DNA from: Desulfobacteraceae bacterium
Lineage (GTDB): Bacteria > Desulfobacterota > Desulfobacteria > Desulfobacterales > Desulfosarcinaceae
NCBI GenBank assembly: GCA_013003715.1
Contig: JABDIN010000029.1
Location: 1-64,000 of the forward strand
Length of the DNA stretch: 64,000 nucleotides
Direction: 5' to 3'
A model generated the notes under the pieces. The model was given only the letters and a program-made list of their open reading frames with translations, made no database searches and had not been told where the DNA came from. Of the stretch, positions 20,013 to 30,200 are shown one piece after another (within the stretch, counting starts at the first letter, position 1; each line of letters begins with the position of its first letter). Both the position numbers and the translations under genes were made by a program.

Positions 20013-21650
20013 TCAGCCAAGTTCCACGAATTTTGAAAGCACTTCCCGGATCTGTTGTTCATTGAACGGCTTATGAATAATATCACTTACACCCGCGGCA
20101 TAGGCGGCATCATTGTCATGGGACGCATTTTGGGTGGTAACCATGATGATGGGGAGCTTATCACCGTCAAACTGCTCCCGAATCCTGCGGGTAAGGTCTA
20201 TGCCACTGATGTCAGGCATATTCAAATCGGTCAGAATCACATCCGGCACATCCCGGGCAACCTGTTCGATGGCTTCGGCCGGAAACTCGAACAATCTCGA
20301 CTCACAACCGATATTGTGCAGAACGCTCCTGTAAATATTTAGAATCATTTTAGAATCATCAACCGCGAACACCTTCAGTCCGGGAGCCGCCTCCGCCTTT
20401 TGCGCCACGGTCAAACACCGGGCGACATCCGCCTTCCCATTCTCCTCCAATATTGCAATGCACTGTTTTCGAATATCCGGGTGGGCCTGTGTCAACAGAT
20501 AGTTGGTGGTCTCCGCCAAAAAAGTGTCATCCTTGACCAGATCAAGAAAAATCTTTTCACACTGGGCGTCGATGACGGTGTGGATGATTTTCGTGGCACC
20601 GTCCCCACCGGCCCGGATCATGTTCTTTAAACCAGCGGCAAGCACCGCATTGTAATTATGATCGATCGCATTCGCTGCTGCCGACCGCACATTATCCACC
20701 GGATCCTGTAAACCGGCGGCCAGTGTAATGGCGCCCTTTGCCACGGGCAGCAACCCCAGCGCCTCATAGGCGGCGAATCTGACATTGGGATCTTTTGGCT
20801 CATTGTGCAGCAGCTTTCTTATGGCGGAAATGGCCGATTCATCGCCGATATCTCCCAAAACGTTCAAGGAGTGGATCAATAAATCGGGGTCGTGATGAAG
20901 CAGGTTGTTCATCAGCAATGGCACGGTTTTACTGCCGATTTTAACTAAACGCTGTTTCGCTGCAATACGGATATGCGCGAAATGGGATCCCAGGGATTCG
21001 TTGAGCCGTTCCAATGCTGCGGGCACCTGGGATTTGGCGAACATATCCATAATGATAAGATCCAAATCGGGTTCTTCACCCAGCTTTTCCCATAACCGCT
21101 GGATAGCCGTAGGCGTGGCCATGCTGCCCAATGCATGTATCGCGGCAATGATAAGTTCTATATTCCCCGAATAAAGATACTCGGAAATGGCGGTGGTGGC
21201 GCTTAAATCACCAATCTGCCCCAATGCGGTGACGGCGGCGCGCAGCACCTTTTCATCATGGTCTTCATTCAGTATACCCAACAAGGCGGCGGTTGCGGAC
21301 TCAAGGCGCATCTCACCGGCGATCTCAGATAGCAGAATCCGGTTCTCACGCATGGATTCGCGAATTAACAGGTTCAAAAACACCTGTTCGCTGTCCATGA
21401 CCTTGGCAAAAAGCGTTTCGCGAATCAGCGGAAAGCTGTCATTGAATTCGGGATTTGATACCAGAACACTGACAATCAACGGCATGGAAAACTTATCGTC
21501 CGCCCGGCTCAATTCGAGGAGCGCCTGTTGCTGGTATTTTTCCTCGACCTGGCCGATGTGCGATAAAACAAGCTTGGCTTTGAGATTATCTTTTGTTTGT
21601 ATGTCAAATTGTAATTCTTTAATAAAATCATCCGGATTGATGTGGGTCAT
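20013..21650 (-). CDS. HEAT-repeat protein with C-terminal response-regulator receiver domain
   Basis: The 545-aa cytosolic protein has about ten HEAT/PBS-type helical repeats (about 50-405; for example VLRAAVTALGQIGD, ELIIAAIHALGSMA, LIHSLNVLGDIGD). These end in a CheY-like receiver domain (about 425-545). The receiver has the acidic pair in VFAVDDSKMIL, the phospho-acceptor Asp in VILTDLNMPD, the Thr in MVTTQ and the Lys in IHKPF, so it should be phosphorylatable. No histidine kinase is nearby. The HEAT scaffold is probably the output. The ATG at 21650 follows AAAGGAAAC. Confidence 0.9.
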   Translation of the reverse strand: MTHINPDDFIKELQFDIQTKDNLKAKLVLSHIGQVEEKYQQQALLELSRADDKFSMPLIVSVLVSNPEFNDSFPLIRETLFAKVMDSEQVFLNLLIRESMRENRILLSEIAGEMRLESATAALLGILNEDHDEKVLRAAVTALGQIGDLSATTAISEYLYSGNIELIIAAIHALGSMATPTAIQRLWEKLGEEPDLDLIIMDMFAKSQVPAALERLNESLGSHFAHIRIAAKQRLVKIGSKTVPLLMNNLLHHDPDLLIHSLNVLGDIGDESAISAIRKLLHNEPKDPNVRFAAYEALGLLPVAKGAITLAAGLQDPVDNVRSAAANAIDHNYNAVLAAGLKNMIRAGGDGATKIIHTVIDAQCEKIFLDLVKDDTFLAETTNYLLTQAHPDIRKQCIAILEENGKADVARCLTVAQKAEAAPGLKVFAVDDSKMILNIYRSVLHNIGCESRLFEFPAEAIEQVARDVPDVILTDLNMPDISGIDLTRRIREQFDGDKLPIIMVTTQNASHDNDAAYAAGVSDIIHKPFNEQQIREVLSKFVELG

Positions 21651-21790
21651 CAAGTTTCCTTTCTATAGGGATCGCATGGGAATAGCGGCAGGAATAACAT
21701 TTCCCGTGGTTGTAAAACCGATGTAGATGATATCGACCTTATGAGCATAATCTTTACTTCTTTAAATGAATGAATAGACAGGGAGTAGTA

Positions 21791-22894
21791 ATGGTGAATA
21801 TTCGACCCTCCGAACTGCACGACAAACTCATCCCGTGGTATCATGCCAACCGAAGGGATTTACCCTGGCGCAACACCAAAGATCCCTATTGCATATGGGT
21901 TTCGGAAGTAATGCTCCAGCAAACACAAGTATCGACGGTTGTTCCCTATTATCGACAATTTATGATTTATTACCCCGACATACCCCACCTGGCGTCAGCG
22001 CCTGAAGAAGATATCCTGAAAAGATGGGAAGGATTGGGCTATTATGCACGGGCGCGGAATTTATTGAAAGCCGCCGGTGAGATCGCTGCGAAATATGACG
22101 GCAAAATCCCAGATCAATGGGACCTGTTCCGGTCCCTTCCGGGGGTGGGGGATTATATCGCGTCAGCGGTACTGAGCATTGCCCACGGCGCAGCCTACGC
22201 CGTCGTCGACGGAAATGTAAAAAGGGTGATGGCCCGGTTGTTTTGCATCGATGATCCCGTAAATCAGGCCAACTCGCACAAGGTGTTTAGTGTCCTGGCG
22301 AAGGCCATGTTGGAAAAAAATGATCCGGGGACTTATAACCAGGCGGTAATGGAATTGGGGGCACTGATTTGCAAACCCAAAACCCCTGCATGTGACCGAT
22401 GCCCCGTATCATCACTATGCGGGGCGCATAAGAACGCGAAAACAGATGTTTACCCCGTTCGCATCAAGGCGAAGAAAACACCTGTAAGGGAGATGGCAAC
22501 CGGAATTATTTACAAAAAAAACAAACTGTTAATCATCAGAAGACCATCGCGGGGATTGCTGGGTGGCCTCTGGGAATTTCCCGGTGGACAGATCAGGAAT
22601 ATGGAAAGCACAGGGGATGCCTGCATTCGTACAATAGCAGAAAAAGTCAATCTTAATATTGAAGTTGATCGTTTGCTGACACGCGTCGACCATGCCTATA
22701 CGCATTTTAAAATTAAAATGGATGTTTTTACCTGTGAGTATATCAGCGGCAGGGTAAAATTAAACGGCCCCATGGACTTCCGATGGGTTTCCCAGGATAG
22801 CCTCACACGGTTTCCGTTTCACAAAGCCATCCATAAATTTTTCCCTCATCTTATTGAAGTAAAGAATCGATGTAAAATGAGACAGAATAGTTGA
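21791..22894 (+). CDS. mutY: A/G-specific adenine glycosylase MutY
   Basis: This base-excision enzyme removes A opposite 8-oxo-G. The 367-aa protein has the helix-hairpin-helix LPGVGDYIASAV with the catalytic Asp in AVVDGNVKRV, and a 4Fe-4S cluster motif C-x6-C-x2-C-x5-C (CKPKTPACDRCPVSSLC). A C-terminal NUDIX-like 8-oxo-G recognition domain (about 230-355) follows. The ATG at 21791 is chosen because GGGAG precedes it; the frame opens 21 bp earlier. Confidence 0.96.
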   Translation: MVNIRPSELHDKLIPWYHANRRDLPWRNTKDPYCIWVSEVMLQQTQVSTVVPYYRQFMIYYPDIPHLASAPEEDILKRWEGLGYYARARNLLKAAGEIAAKYDGKIPDQWDLFRSLPGVGDYIASAVLSIAHGAAYAVVDGNVKRVMARLFCIDDPVNQANSHKVFSVLAKAMLEKNDPGTYNQAVMELGALICKPKTPACDRCPVSSLCGAHKNAKTDVYPVRIKAKKTPVREMATGIIYKKNKLLIIRRPSRGLLGGLWEFPGGQIRNMESTGDACIRTIAEKVNLNIEVDRLLTRVDHAYTHFKIKMDVFTCEYISGRVKLNGPMDFRWVSQDSLTRFPFHKAIHKFFPHLIEVKNRCKMRQNS

Positions 22895-22995
22895 ACGGTA
22901 CTCAATTGCGCGCAACGCCGGATGAAAGCCTCACAGAATTATGGATGGTGATCAAATGCTGTTGACGTGCCAACTCAATACATGGACAGGCCGGT

Positions 22996-23283
22996 TTATG
23001 TGGCAGGGATGAAATATTCCGGTTCCTGAATATATGTCTTACGGCAGGCCGGACATTTTCCCGGTCGGGTATAGCGGTTACGACGGGTAAAAACATATCC
23101 GCAGCTCAGGCACGAGAATGGCAATATTTTCAATTGTTTCCTCCGGGAATGCAGAGTTCGGGACACATGTTGAAGATGGGGATAAACCTCCCGTTCGGCA
23201 ATACGCAGTTTCTGCGAGAGATCCCGCGCAGAACACGGAGTTTCTTCGAGGATGGTGATCATTTGTTTCCTGATGGTGGACAT
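22996..23283 (-). CDS. HTH / zinc-ribbon transcriptional regulator
   Basis: The 95-aa protein matches the small archaeal-like family of winged-helix regulators with a C-terminal zinc ribbon (COG3357 type). The N-terminal half (about 1-55) is a helix-turn-helix (ILEETPCSARDLSQKLRIAEREVYPHLQHV). The C-terminal half has two Cys pairs, CLSC and CPAC (about 57-83). The ATG at 23283 is preceded by GAGGATC. Its targets are unknown; it lies alone between two opposing genes. Confidence 0.85.
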   Translation of the reverse strand: MSTIRKQMITILEETPCSARDLSQKLRIAEREVYPHLQHVSRTLHSRRKQLKILPFSCLSCGYVFTRRNRYTRPGKCPACRKTYIQEPEYFIPAT

Positions 23284-23427
23284 GCCCGATCCTCGCAGAT
23301 ACATAACTTCGGGGATATACGTCGAAAGGGTCTATGGAGCCGGAGGCGTGCACTCTACCGGTGCCTTAAAAGCTCCGCCAGTACTTCACCATATCGCTGT
23401 TAACCTCTATTTTTCCAGGAAGATTGA

Positions 23428-23901
23428 TTAACGATTTGCGTCTTCCTGCAACAAATATTTCACCATACCGTCCAGGCACTCTCGTATGATTTCCGCACAG
23501 GATCGATATACCGCCAACGGCTCACCATAAGGATCCGAGATATCTCCTGAATCACCGTTCGAATGAAATTCCCCCAAACAGTGAAGCGCATGTTGTCGGG
23601 GTTTGCCGATCTGTTCAAGCGTCATACTATGCGCTTGTTCCATGGTGAGGATCAGGTCCGCGGAACTGATCAAATCAGTGCTGATCCGTTCGGCCTTATG
23701 CCCACTTATATCAATGCCATAGGAAGACAAAAGGACGTCCACTGCATGAGCTGTCGGGGGATTCCCCCGCAACGCATGAGTTCCCGCGGAATGGACATGT
23801 ATCTTGTGTTGAAGTTCCGGGGACAGCATCTGCTTCAGCAACCCTTCGGCCATGGGACTGCGGCAAATATTCCCCGTACACACTATCAGGATATCGATCA
23901 T
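23428..23901 (-). CDS. Low-molecular-weight protein phosphatase
   Basis: The 157-aa protein has the LMW-PTP signature CTGNICRSP (about 8-16, the CX5RS loop with nucleophile Cys8 and Arg14) and the general-acid DPYG loop (about 124-127). Members dephosphorylate protein tyrosine or arginine residues, often in exopolysaccharide control. Arsenate reductases of this fold need extra Cys near the C-terminus, which are not evident here. GAGAGGAAC precedes the ATG. Confidence 0.92.
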   Translation of the reverse strand: MIDILIVCTGNICRSPMAEGLLKQMLSPELQHKIHVHSAGTHALRGNPPTAHAVDVLLSSYGIDISGHKAERISTDLISSADLILTMEQAHSMTLEQIGKPRQHALHCLGEFHSNGDSGDISDPYGEPLAVYRSCAEIIRECLDGMVKYLLQEDANR

Positions 23902-24073
23902 CAGGTTCCTCTCATAGCTTGATTGAGCGTAATTATAGGCAGTTCAGTTGACCACGTCAACACATCAACCCACAGCGAACCGGGCGATCACCCGGACTCA
24001 ACAATCCCATTAAAGTGGTGAAACCGGCAAAAGCGTGATATGCAGATTAACCGCAATTTCCAGTGGAGGTGAT

Positions 24074-25267
24074 ATGGAATACCTGCTGACACCGATGTCC
24101 GAAATCACAAATAGAATAACCGCTCTGCAGCAACTGATGCAGCACCAGCAGATGGACGGCATGTTTATCCTGCAACGGGCGGATCTGTTCTATTTCACGG
24201 GCACTGCACAGGATGCATTCTTGTATATACCCGTGGACGGTCCCCCGTTGTTGATGGTTCGACGATTTTATCCCCGGGCCAGGGCCGAATCGGCCATTCA
24301 AGACATTGTTGAAATCCCGTCGGTCAAACAAATACCCCGGATAATAATTGACCGTTATGGCACCTTGCCGAAAATATGTGCCATGGAACTGGATGTGTTG
24401 CCGGTCAAGGACTTCCGGTTTTATAGAAAACTATTCAATACCGCGAAGACAGTAGATGGATCAGCGCTGATTCTGAAGGTGAGACAAATTAAATCCGCCT
24501 ATGAACTTGACCTGATGGAAAATACGGCAGCCCGGTCAGCGCAAACATTTGAATACATGAAATCCATAATTTCAGATGGCTTGTCGGAGATGGAATTCGC
24601 CGCCCGTTTTGAAGTCTTCGCCCGAAAAATCGGGCATGCCGGGCACCTTCGCGTGCGGCACTTCCAATCCGAAGGATATGCCTGGCATGTTCTCAGCGGA
24701 AAGAATGGCAGCAAGGTCGGTCTGTTGGACTCTCCGGCAAGCGGAGAAGGCACATCACCGGCATTCCCCTGTGGCGCCGGCGTCAAACGATTGAAAACCG
24801 GGGAACCCATCATGGTGGACATGGCCTGGATGTGCAACGGCTACCATATGGATGAAACCAGGATGTTCGCCCTCGGATCCATGCCGCCAAAGGCACTTGA
24901 GGCCTCCGGAGCCGTCAGGGAAATTCACGACGCGGTCATCGCTGCGGCCAGACCGGGCGTGGCCATTGCCGATCTGTTCGACTTATCGGTCCGAATGGCC
25001 GGTGGAATGGGATATGCGGATCAATTCCTGGGGCCGCCCGGATACAAGGTCAAATTTATCGGGCATGGTATCGGTGTCGAACTCATCGAATCCCCGATCA
25101 TGGCCAAGGGAAGCCCGTTCATCCTTGAATCGGGTATGACCTTCGCGCTCGAGCCTAAAATGGTTTTCAAGGATGAATTCGGTGTGGGAATCGAAAGCGT
25201 AATCCAGGTAACCCGGGATGCGGCTGTGCTGATCAGCCGCGTTCCACCGGAGGTGTTCATCTGCTGA
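24074..25267 (+). CDS. M24-family aminopeptidase (Xaa-Pro dipeptidase-like)
   Basis: The 397-aa protein has an N-terminal creatinase/prolidase-type domain (about 1-150) and a C-terminal pita-bread metallopeptidase domain. The five metal ligands are visible: two Asp (VDMAWMCNGYHMDET), His in GHGIGVELIES, Glu in ALEPKMVF and Glu in GIESVIQV, so it should be active. It probably cleaves Xaa-Pro peptides in the cytosol. The ATG at 24074 is chosen for its TGGAGGTGAT; the frame is open from 24035. Confidence 0.92.
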   Translation: MEYLLTPMSEITNRITALQQLMQHQQMDGMFILQRADLFYFTGTAQDAFLYIPVDGPPLLMVRRFYPRARAESAIQDIVEIPSVKQIPRIIIDRYGTLPKICAMELDVLPVKDFRFYRKLFNTAKTVDGSALILKVRQIKSAYELDLMENTAARSAQTFEYMKSIISDGLSEMEFAARFEVFARKIGHAGHLRVRHFQSEGYAWHVLSGKNGSKVGLLDSPASGEGTSPAFPCGAGVKRLKTGEPIMVDMAWMCNGYHMDETRMFALGSMPPKALEASGAVREIHDAVIAAARPGVAIADLFDLSVRMAGGMGYADQFLGPPGYKVKFIGHGIGVELIESPIMAKGSPFILESGMTFALEPKMVFKDEFGVGIESVIQVTRDAAVLISRVPPEVFIC

Positions 25268-25317
25268 GCCGAATTTGTTCTCTTATATCCGCTGTCCGTG
25301 CAAATGCATCACGAAGA

Positions 25318-25358
25318 TTGATTTCATCCACATAGCTTGTTAGTATGGTGCTCACCAT
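25318..25358 (+). promoter_or_regulatory. promoter with overlapping operator-like repeat upstream of the DHH gene
   Basis: TTGATT (25318-25323), 17 nt, TAGTAT (25341-25346) form a promoter. A 6-bp inverted repeat ATGGTG-CT-CACCAT (25345-25358) covers the end of the -10 box and the expected start site, as repressor operators do. Confidence 0.5.
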
Positions 25359-25454
25359 TATAAAAATAATTAAACCCGGCCCTGATTACTGCGTCCGTCA
25401 TATTCGACGGCAGCAATCGGCCATCACCCCTTTCGTCAATCATGGAGAAGCATA

Positions 25455-26342
25455 ATGAGAATTGTCACACGACCGGATTTTGACGGTGTGGTATGTGCAC
25501 TTCTTTTAAAGGATGTCCTGGGAATCACTTCACCAGTACTTTGGGTGCAACCCAATGATATGCAGCGGGGGCTGGTCACCATCCGAAAGAACGATATTAT
25601 CGCCAATCTTCCTTACCATGAAAACTGCTCCCTGTGGTTCGATCACCACTATTCCAACCGCATTGACAATGAGTTCGAAGGAAGCTTCGAGATCGCCCCG
25701 TCAGCCGCCGGCGTGGTGTTTGATTACTACGGCCATCAATTCAGCCGCGATTTTTCCAGCCTGATTCGGGAAACCGATAAAATCGACTCAGCGGATCTCA
25801 CCCTGGATGAAATCCTCCATCCCGAACGCTACCCATGCATATTGCTGTCGATGACCGTATCCGGCCACGACGGTACTATCAATTCCTATAGCGACCGGCT
25901 GGTTGATTTACTGGGGACCAGCGAGGTCGACAGTGTATTGGATGATCATGACGTCCGGAGCCGATGTGACCGGGTGATCGAAGAAAACAAGATATACCGC
26001 GAATTCCTGTTGCGCTATACCAAACAAGAGGGACAGGTTTCAATTACCGATTTCAGGTCATTGAAACCGGCACCGGATGGCAATCGTTTCCTCGTTTACT
26101 CGCTATTGCCGGATACCGTAGTAAATGTAAAAATCATCCATGACAAAGACGATATGGCCATCATCAAGGTCGGCCACAGCATTATCAACCGTCATTGTCA
26201 TGTGAATGTGGGAAAAATGTTGTCCGCGTTTGAAGGCGGTGGGCACCGCGGAGCCGGCGCTTGCCGTTTTAAAAGGGATAAGACGGACAACTACCTCTCA
26301 GCTATTCTGGATATCCTGCAAAAAAACGACCCCGATGAGTAA
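25455..26342 (+). CDS. DHH/DHHA1-family phosphoesterase
   Basis: The 295-aa protein has the first motif RPDFDGVVCA (about 6-15), the DHH motif in LWFDHHYS (about 60-67) and a C-terminal DHHA1-type GGGHRGAGA (about 257-265), which binds nucleic acid ends. Relatives are oligoribonucleases/nanoRNases or cyclic-dinucleotide phosphodiesterases; which one applies here cannot be told. GGAGAAG precedes the ATG. It has its own promoter. Confidence 0.88.
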   Translation: MRIVTRPDFDGVVCALLLKDVLGITSPVLWVQPNDMQRGLVTIRKNDIIANLPYHENCSLWFDHHYSNRIDNEFEGSFEIAPSAAGVVFDYYGHQFSRDFSSLIRETDKIDSADLTLDEILHPERYPCILLSMTVSGHDGTINSYSDRLVDLLGTSEVDSVLDDHDVRSRCDRVIEENKIYREFLLRYTKQEGQVSITDFRSLKPAPDGNRFLVYSLLPDTVVNVKIIHDKDDMAIIKVGHSIINRHCHVNVGKMLSAFEGGGHRGAGACRFKRDKTDNYLSAILDILQKNDPDE

Positions 26343-26370
26343 CCCCGTGTCAGGCACGATCTACATTGGT

Positions 26371-26985
26371 TCAAGATGATATAACCGCCCGTTCCTCAAG
26401 GCGGTGATAAACGGTGACGGCCTGCTTTTCGGTATCTTCCAGGGACCCCGAGTTATCGATGACAATGGTACCCAACTTTTTCTTTTGTTCGATGGGCATC
26501 TGGGACCGGATACGCGATAGTGCCTGGGTGCTTGTCAATTTATCCCTGGCGATCAAGCGCTTCAGCTGGATATCCTCGGGTGTATACACGACAATGATTT
26601 CCGCCAGACCTTCATCCATCCGGGACTCGAGCAGCAGCGGAACATCCAGGATGATGACGGCATCGGGTTTTTCACGGCCGGCCCGTTTCACCTGAACACC
26701 GGCGCGATCAATCACGTGGGGGTGCACCATTCGGTTTAAACGTTCTTTTTCCGCCGCATCATTGAAAATGATATTGCCAAGCGTCTCCCGGTCGATACCG
26801 CCGTTTTCATCCAGGATATGCTCACCAAAATAATTTACGATCTCCCGGTAGGCCGGTGATCCCGGAGATACCACTTGCCTGGCGATAATATCCGCATCAA
26901 TGACGACACCGCCAGCTCGCTGAAAAACACGCGAAACCGTTGATTTGCCGGTGGCGATGCCGCCGGTCAGTCCTGCAACAATCAA
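26371..26985 (-). CDS. coaE: Dephospho-CoA kinase
   Basis: This enzyme catalyses the last step of coenzyme A synthesis. The P-loop GLTGGIATGKST lies near the N-terminus; VIDADIIARQV and VHPHVIDRA are family motifs, as is VILDVPLLLES. I chose the TTG at 26985 because AAAGGTG lies just before it and the protein (204 aa) then begins right at the P-loop strand, as CoaE does. The frame is open to a GTG at 27054 (227 aa), but the upstream ATGs have no ribosome binding site. Confidence 0.93.
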   Translation of the reverse strand: MIVAGLTGGIATGKSTVSRVFQRAGGVVIDADIIARQVVSPGSPAYREIVNYFGEHILDENGGIDRETLGNIIFNDAAEKERLNRMVHPHVIDRAGVQVKRAGREKPDAVIILDVPLLLESRMDEGLAEIIVVYTPEDIQLKRLIARDKLTSTQALSRIRSQMPIEQKKKLGTIVIDNSGSLEDTEKQAVTVYHRLEERAVISS

Positions 26986-27079
26986 TTTTTCACCTTTGTT
27001 TATGCTATTAACCATTCGGTGGCGCATAATCACACCATGATGTTCATTTACCACTTAAATGAATTTTCCGTCAAATCCC

Positions 27080-27109
27080 TTGACACCCCATGGGTCAACC
27101 TCTTAAACT
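27080..27109 (+). promoter_or_regulatory. possible promoter of the adenylate cyclase gene
   Basis: TTGACA (27080-27085), 18 nt, TAAACT (27104-27109) form a candidate promoter. The spacer includes a partial palindrome TGAC-CCC-GGGTCA around CATG. A second AT-rich -10-like box (TATTAT) lies near 27165. The leader would be about 110 nt. Confidence 0.4.
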
Positions 27110-27223
27110 TTATGGCTCTGGCTTCAAATTTTCTGTCGTTTCAATATAAAATCAATGTCCGTATATTATACCGTTCACGCCAATTTTAACAGCTGCAGCG
27201 AACCGCTAATTGGAGATTGAATT

Positions 27224-30200
27224 ATGAAGTGCCTATTCTGTCATTTTACAAACACCCCCACTGCAAAATTCTGTGTGGAATGCGGCAGGTCACTGGCGCT
27301 GGCATGTCCCAAGTGCAAAACCAGCAATTCACCGGCCCACAAATTCTGCCACGAATGCGGGGCGGCCCTGAACAACGGAACGGCATCACCCGCCGATCCC
27401 CTGCCCTCAAACAATCAGAGCGATTTTGACGGCGAAAGAAAACACATCACCGTCCTTTTTTCCGATCTATCCGGCTACACAATGATGGCCGAACGCATGG
27501 ATCCCGAAGAACTCAGGGAAATCATGGAAGCCATCTTCCAAAAGGCCAACCAAATCATCATAAAGTACGAAGGTCAGGTGGAACGTATTATCGGTGATGA
27601 GGTTATGGCACTTTTCGGTGCGCCACGCGCCCACGAAGATGCGCCGCTTCGCGCGGTGAAAGCCGCCCGGGAAATTCATCTCGCCGTCAACGAAGTGAGT
27701 CGCCGGTTCATGGATAAGATCGGACAGCCTGTTGCCATGCATACCGGTATCAATACAGGTCTCGTGGTCACCGGAAAAGTCGACCATCGCGATGGCAAGT
27801 TCGGTGTTTCCGGGGACACCGTAAACCTGGCTTCGCGCCTGGCGGATATGGCGTCAGCCGGTGAAATCCTGGTGGGCCCCGAGACATACCGGCAGGCATC
27901 CGGACACTTTCACTTCAGGGCATTACCCCCGACCCCGATCAAGGGCAAAGCCAAGCCCATGCCGGTTTACCTGGTATTGTCACAAAAAAACAAACCCATC
28001 ACCGTCCACCAGCATTCCGGCTTACAGGCACAATTGATCGGCCGCAACCATGAACTCAACCGCCTTCAGGACGCATACCTGCATCTTGAAACCAACAATA
28101 GTTTCATTTTCAGCGTCTGCGGTGTTGCGGGCACAGGAAAAAGCCGTTTAATCGAGGAATTCAAGTCCGGCGTGGATCGAAATCGGGTGATGTGGATCGA
28201 AGGCCATGCGTATGCCCACACCCAGAACATCGCTTACTTTCCGTTAATCGATATGCTGAACCGCATATGGAAAATTGAAGACGGCGATAACGGAAAGGTA
28301 GTAAAACAGAAGATCGAAGGTGGTATCCGGGGCATTTCCGATATGCCGGACAACCTGATTCCCTATATCGGGACCTTGCACGGGTTGAACTATCCTGAAT
28401 TGGAAGGAATGAGTCCGGAAGTATGGCAGGAGAAGCTACATGAAGCCGTCGTTCACATTTTTACCGCACTGGCCGGAAAAAGGCCGCTTATCTTTTTTCT
28501 GGAGGATTTGCATTGGGCGGACAAAGCCTCGGTGGACCTGTTGGACGCCTTGATAACGCAACATCCCATCCGGGGAATCGTTCTGTGCGTCCACCGGCCC
28601 TCTTTCACGCTTTTTGACGGAGATTACCCGGAAAAACTGAAAGGTGCTTTCCAGCAGATTCGCATTGCGGAACTATCCGACTCGGATACAAAAGAGATGC
28701 TCAGCTCCATGCTGCAGACCTCCTCGGTTCCCGTACAACTCGTGGCGTTGATCTGTGACAGGGCCGAGGGGAACCCATTCTATATCGAAGAAATCGTAAA
28801 TGCCCTGATAGAAACCGAATCACTGGTCTGCCGGGAAAAAAAATGGGAGATAACCGGGTCTTTCAAGGAATCAGATATCCCCTCCACGGTTCACGGTGTC
28901 ATCTCATCACGGTTGGACAGACTGGAAGCCAGCAGTAAACGCGTGCTCCAGGAAGCATCGGTTATCGGGCGGGCGTTCCTATACGAAATTCTAAAAAAAA
29001 TAACTTCCTTCCGGGATGAAATAGATCAAAAATTCATTAATCTCGAACGAATTGACCTGGTACGAAAAAGAGCGGTTCATCCCGACCTGGAGTTTGTATT
29101 CAAACACGTTCTCACCCAGGAAGTCGGCTACAGCAGCTTATTGATCAAGGAACGGCAGCAAATCCACCGGAGCATTGCCGAGGTCATGGAAATTTTATTC
29201 GCGGAGCGGATTTCCGAATTTTATGAAACACTGGCGATGCATTACCATCGTGGCAAAGCCGATGCAAAGGCCATAAAATACCTGATCAGATCCGGGGAGA
29301 AAAATCTGAAACAGCATGCCCTGGAAGAATCGAGCAGATACTTTCAGCAGGCATTCGATATTGCGAAGAAAACCGTTGATCCCGCCATCAATAAGACAAA
29401 AACCATCATGGACGTGATCATCAACTGGGCCTTTGTTTACTATTACCGGGGGGATAACAAGGGATTGCTCGAATTGTTGTTGTCCAACAAGACCCTGGCG
29501 GATTCAATCCCGGATCCTAAAAGACAAGGCGGTTTTTATGCATGGCTCGGATGCGCGTACTGGCATAAAGGGTGTTTTCAAGATGCCTACCAACACTTGA
29601 TCCACGCCAATTCCCTCGGCGAACAGGCAAACAGCAATCTGGTCATCGGGTATGCCTCCTCATGGCTCTCATGGGTCAACACCGAGCACGGCCGGTTTGA
29701 CGATGCCATTGCCTGTGCCCGAAAAGCCCAGGAAATTTATCACACCGATCTGCCCTCGGTACACTATATCTTCTTTAATTCCGTCGGCGGAATGGGGTAT
29801 GCCTACTGGCACATGGGGGACAAGGAAAACACCTGGAAAGCCGGCAGGACATTACTGGATTTTGGAGAACGGCATTCCAACCTCCGGAGCCTGGTACTGG
29901 GATATTCCTGCATGGGGTGGGGGTATCTGATCGCCGGCGACCTGCCCAATTCGGCCTTGAATTTTGAGAAAGCCGCAAAAGTGTCGGCGGACCCATGGTA
30001 CCGCGAATTCCCGAAACTGGCGTTGTGCTATGGGAATGTTATGCTCGGCAACTATAAGGAAGCCGACGCCATGCTCGATGAAATGCTGGAATTCAGTAAA
30101 AACAGTGGGGCGGAATTCATCGGTGAACCCGCACGGTTTTTCCGGGGAATAATCCGTGTGGCCGCGGGGGATGCCGAAGGCGGTGTCCGGATAATGGAAG

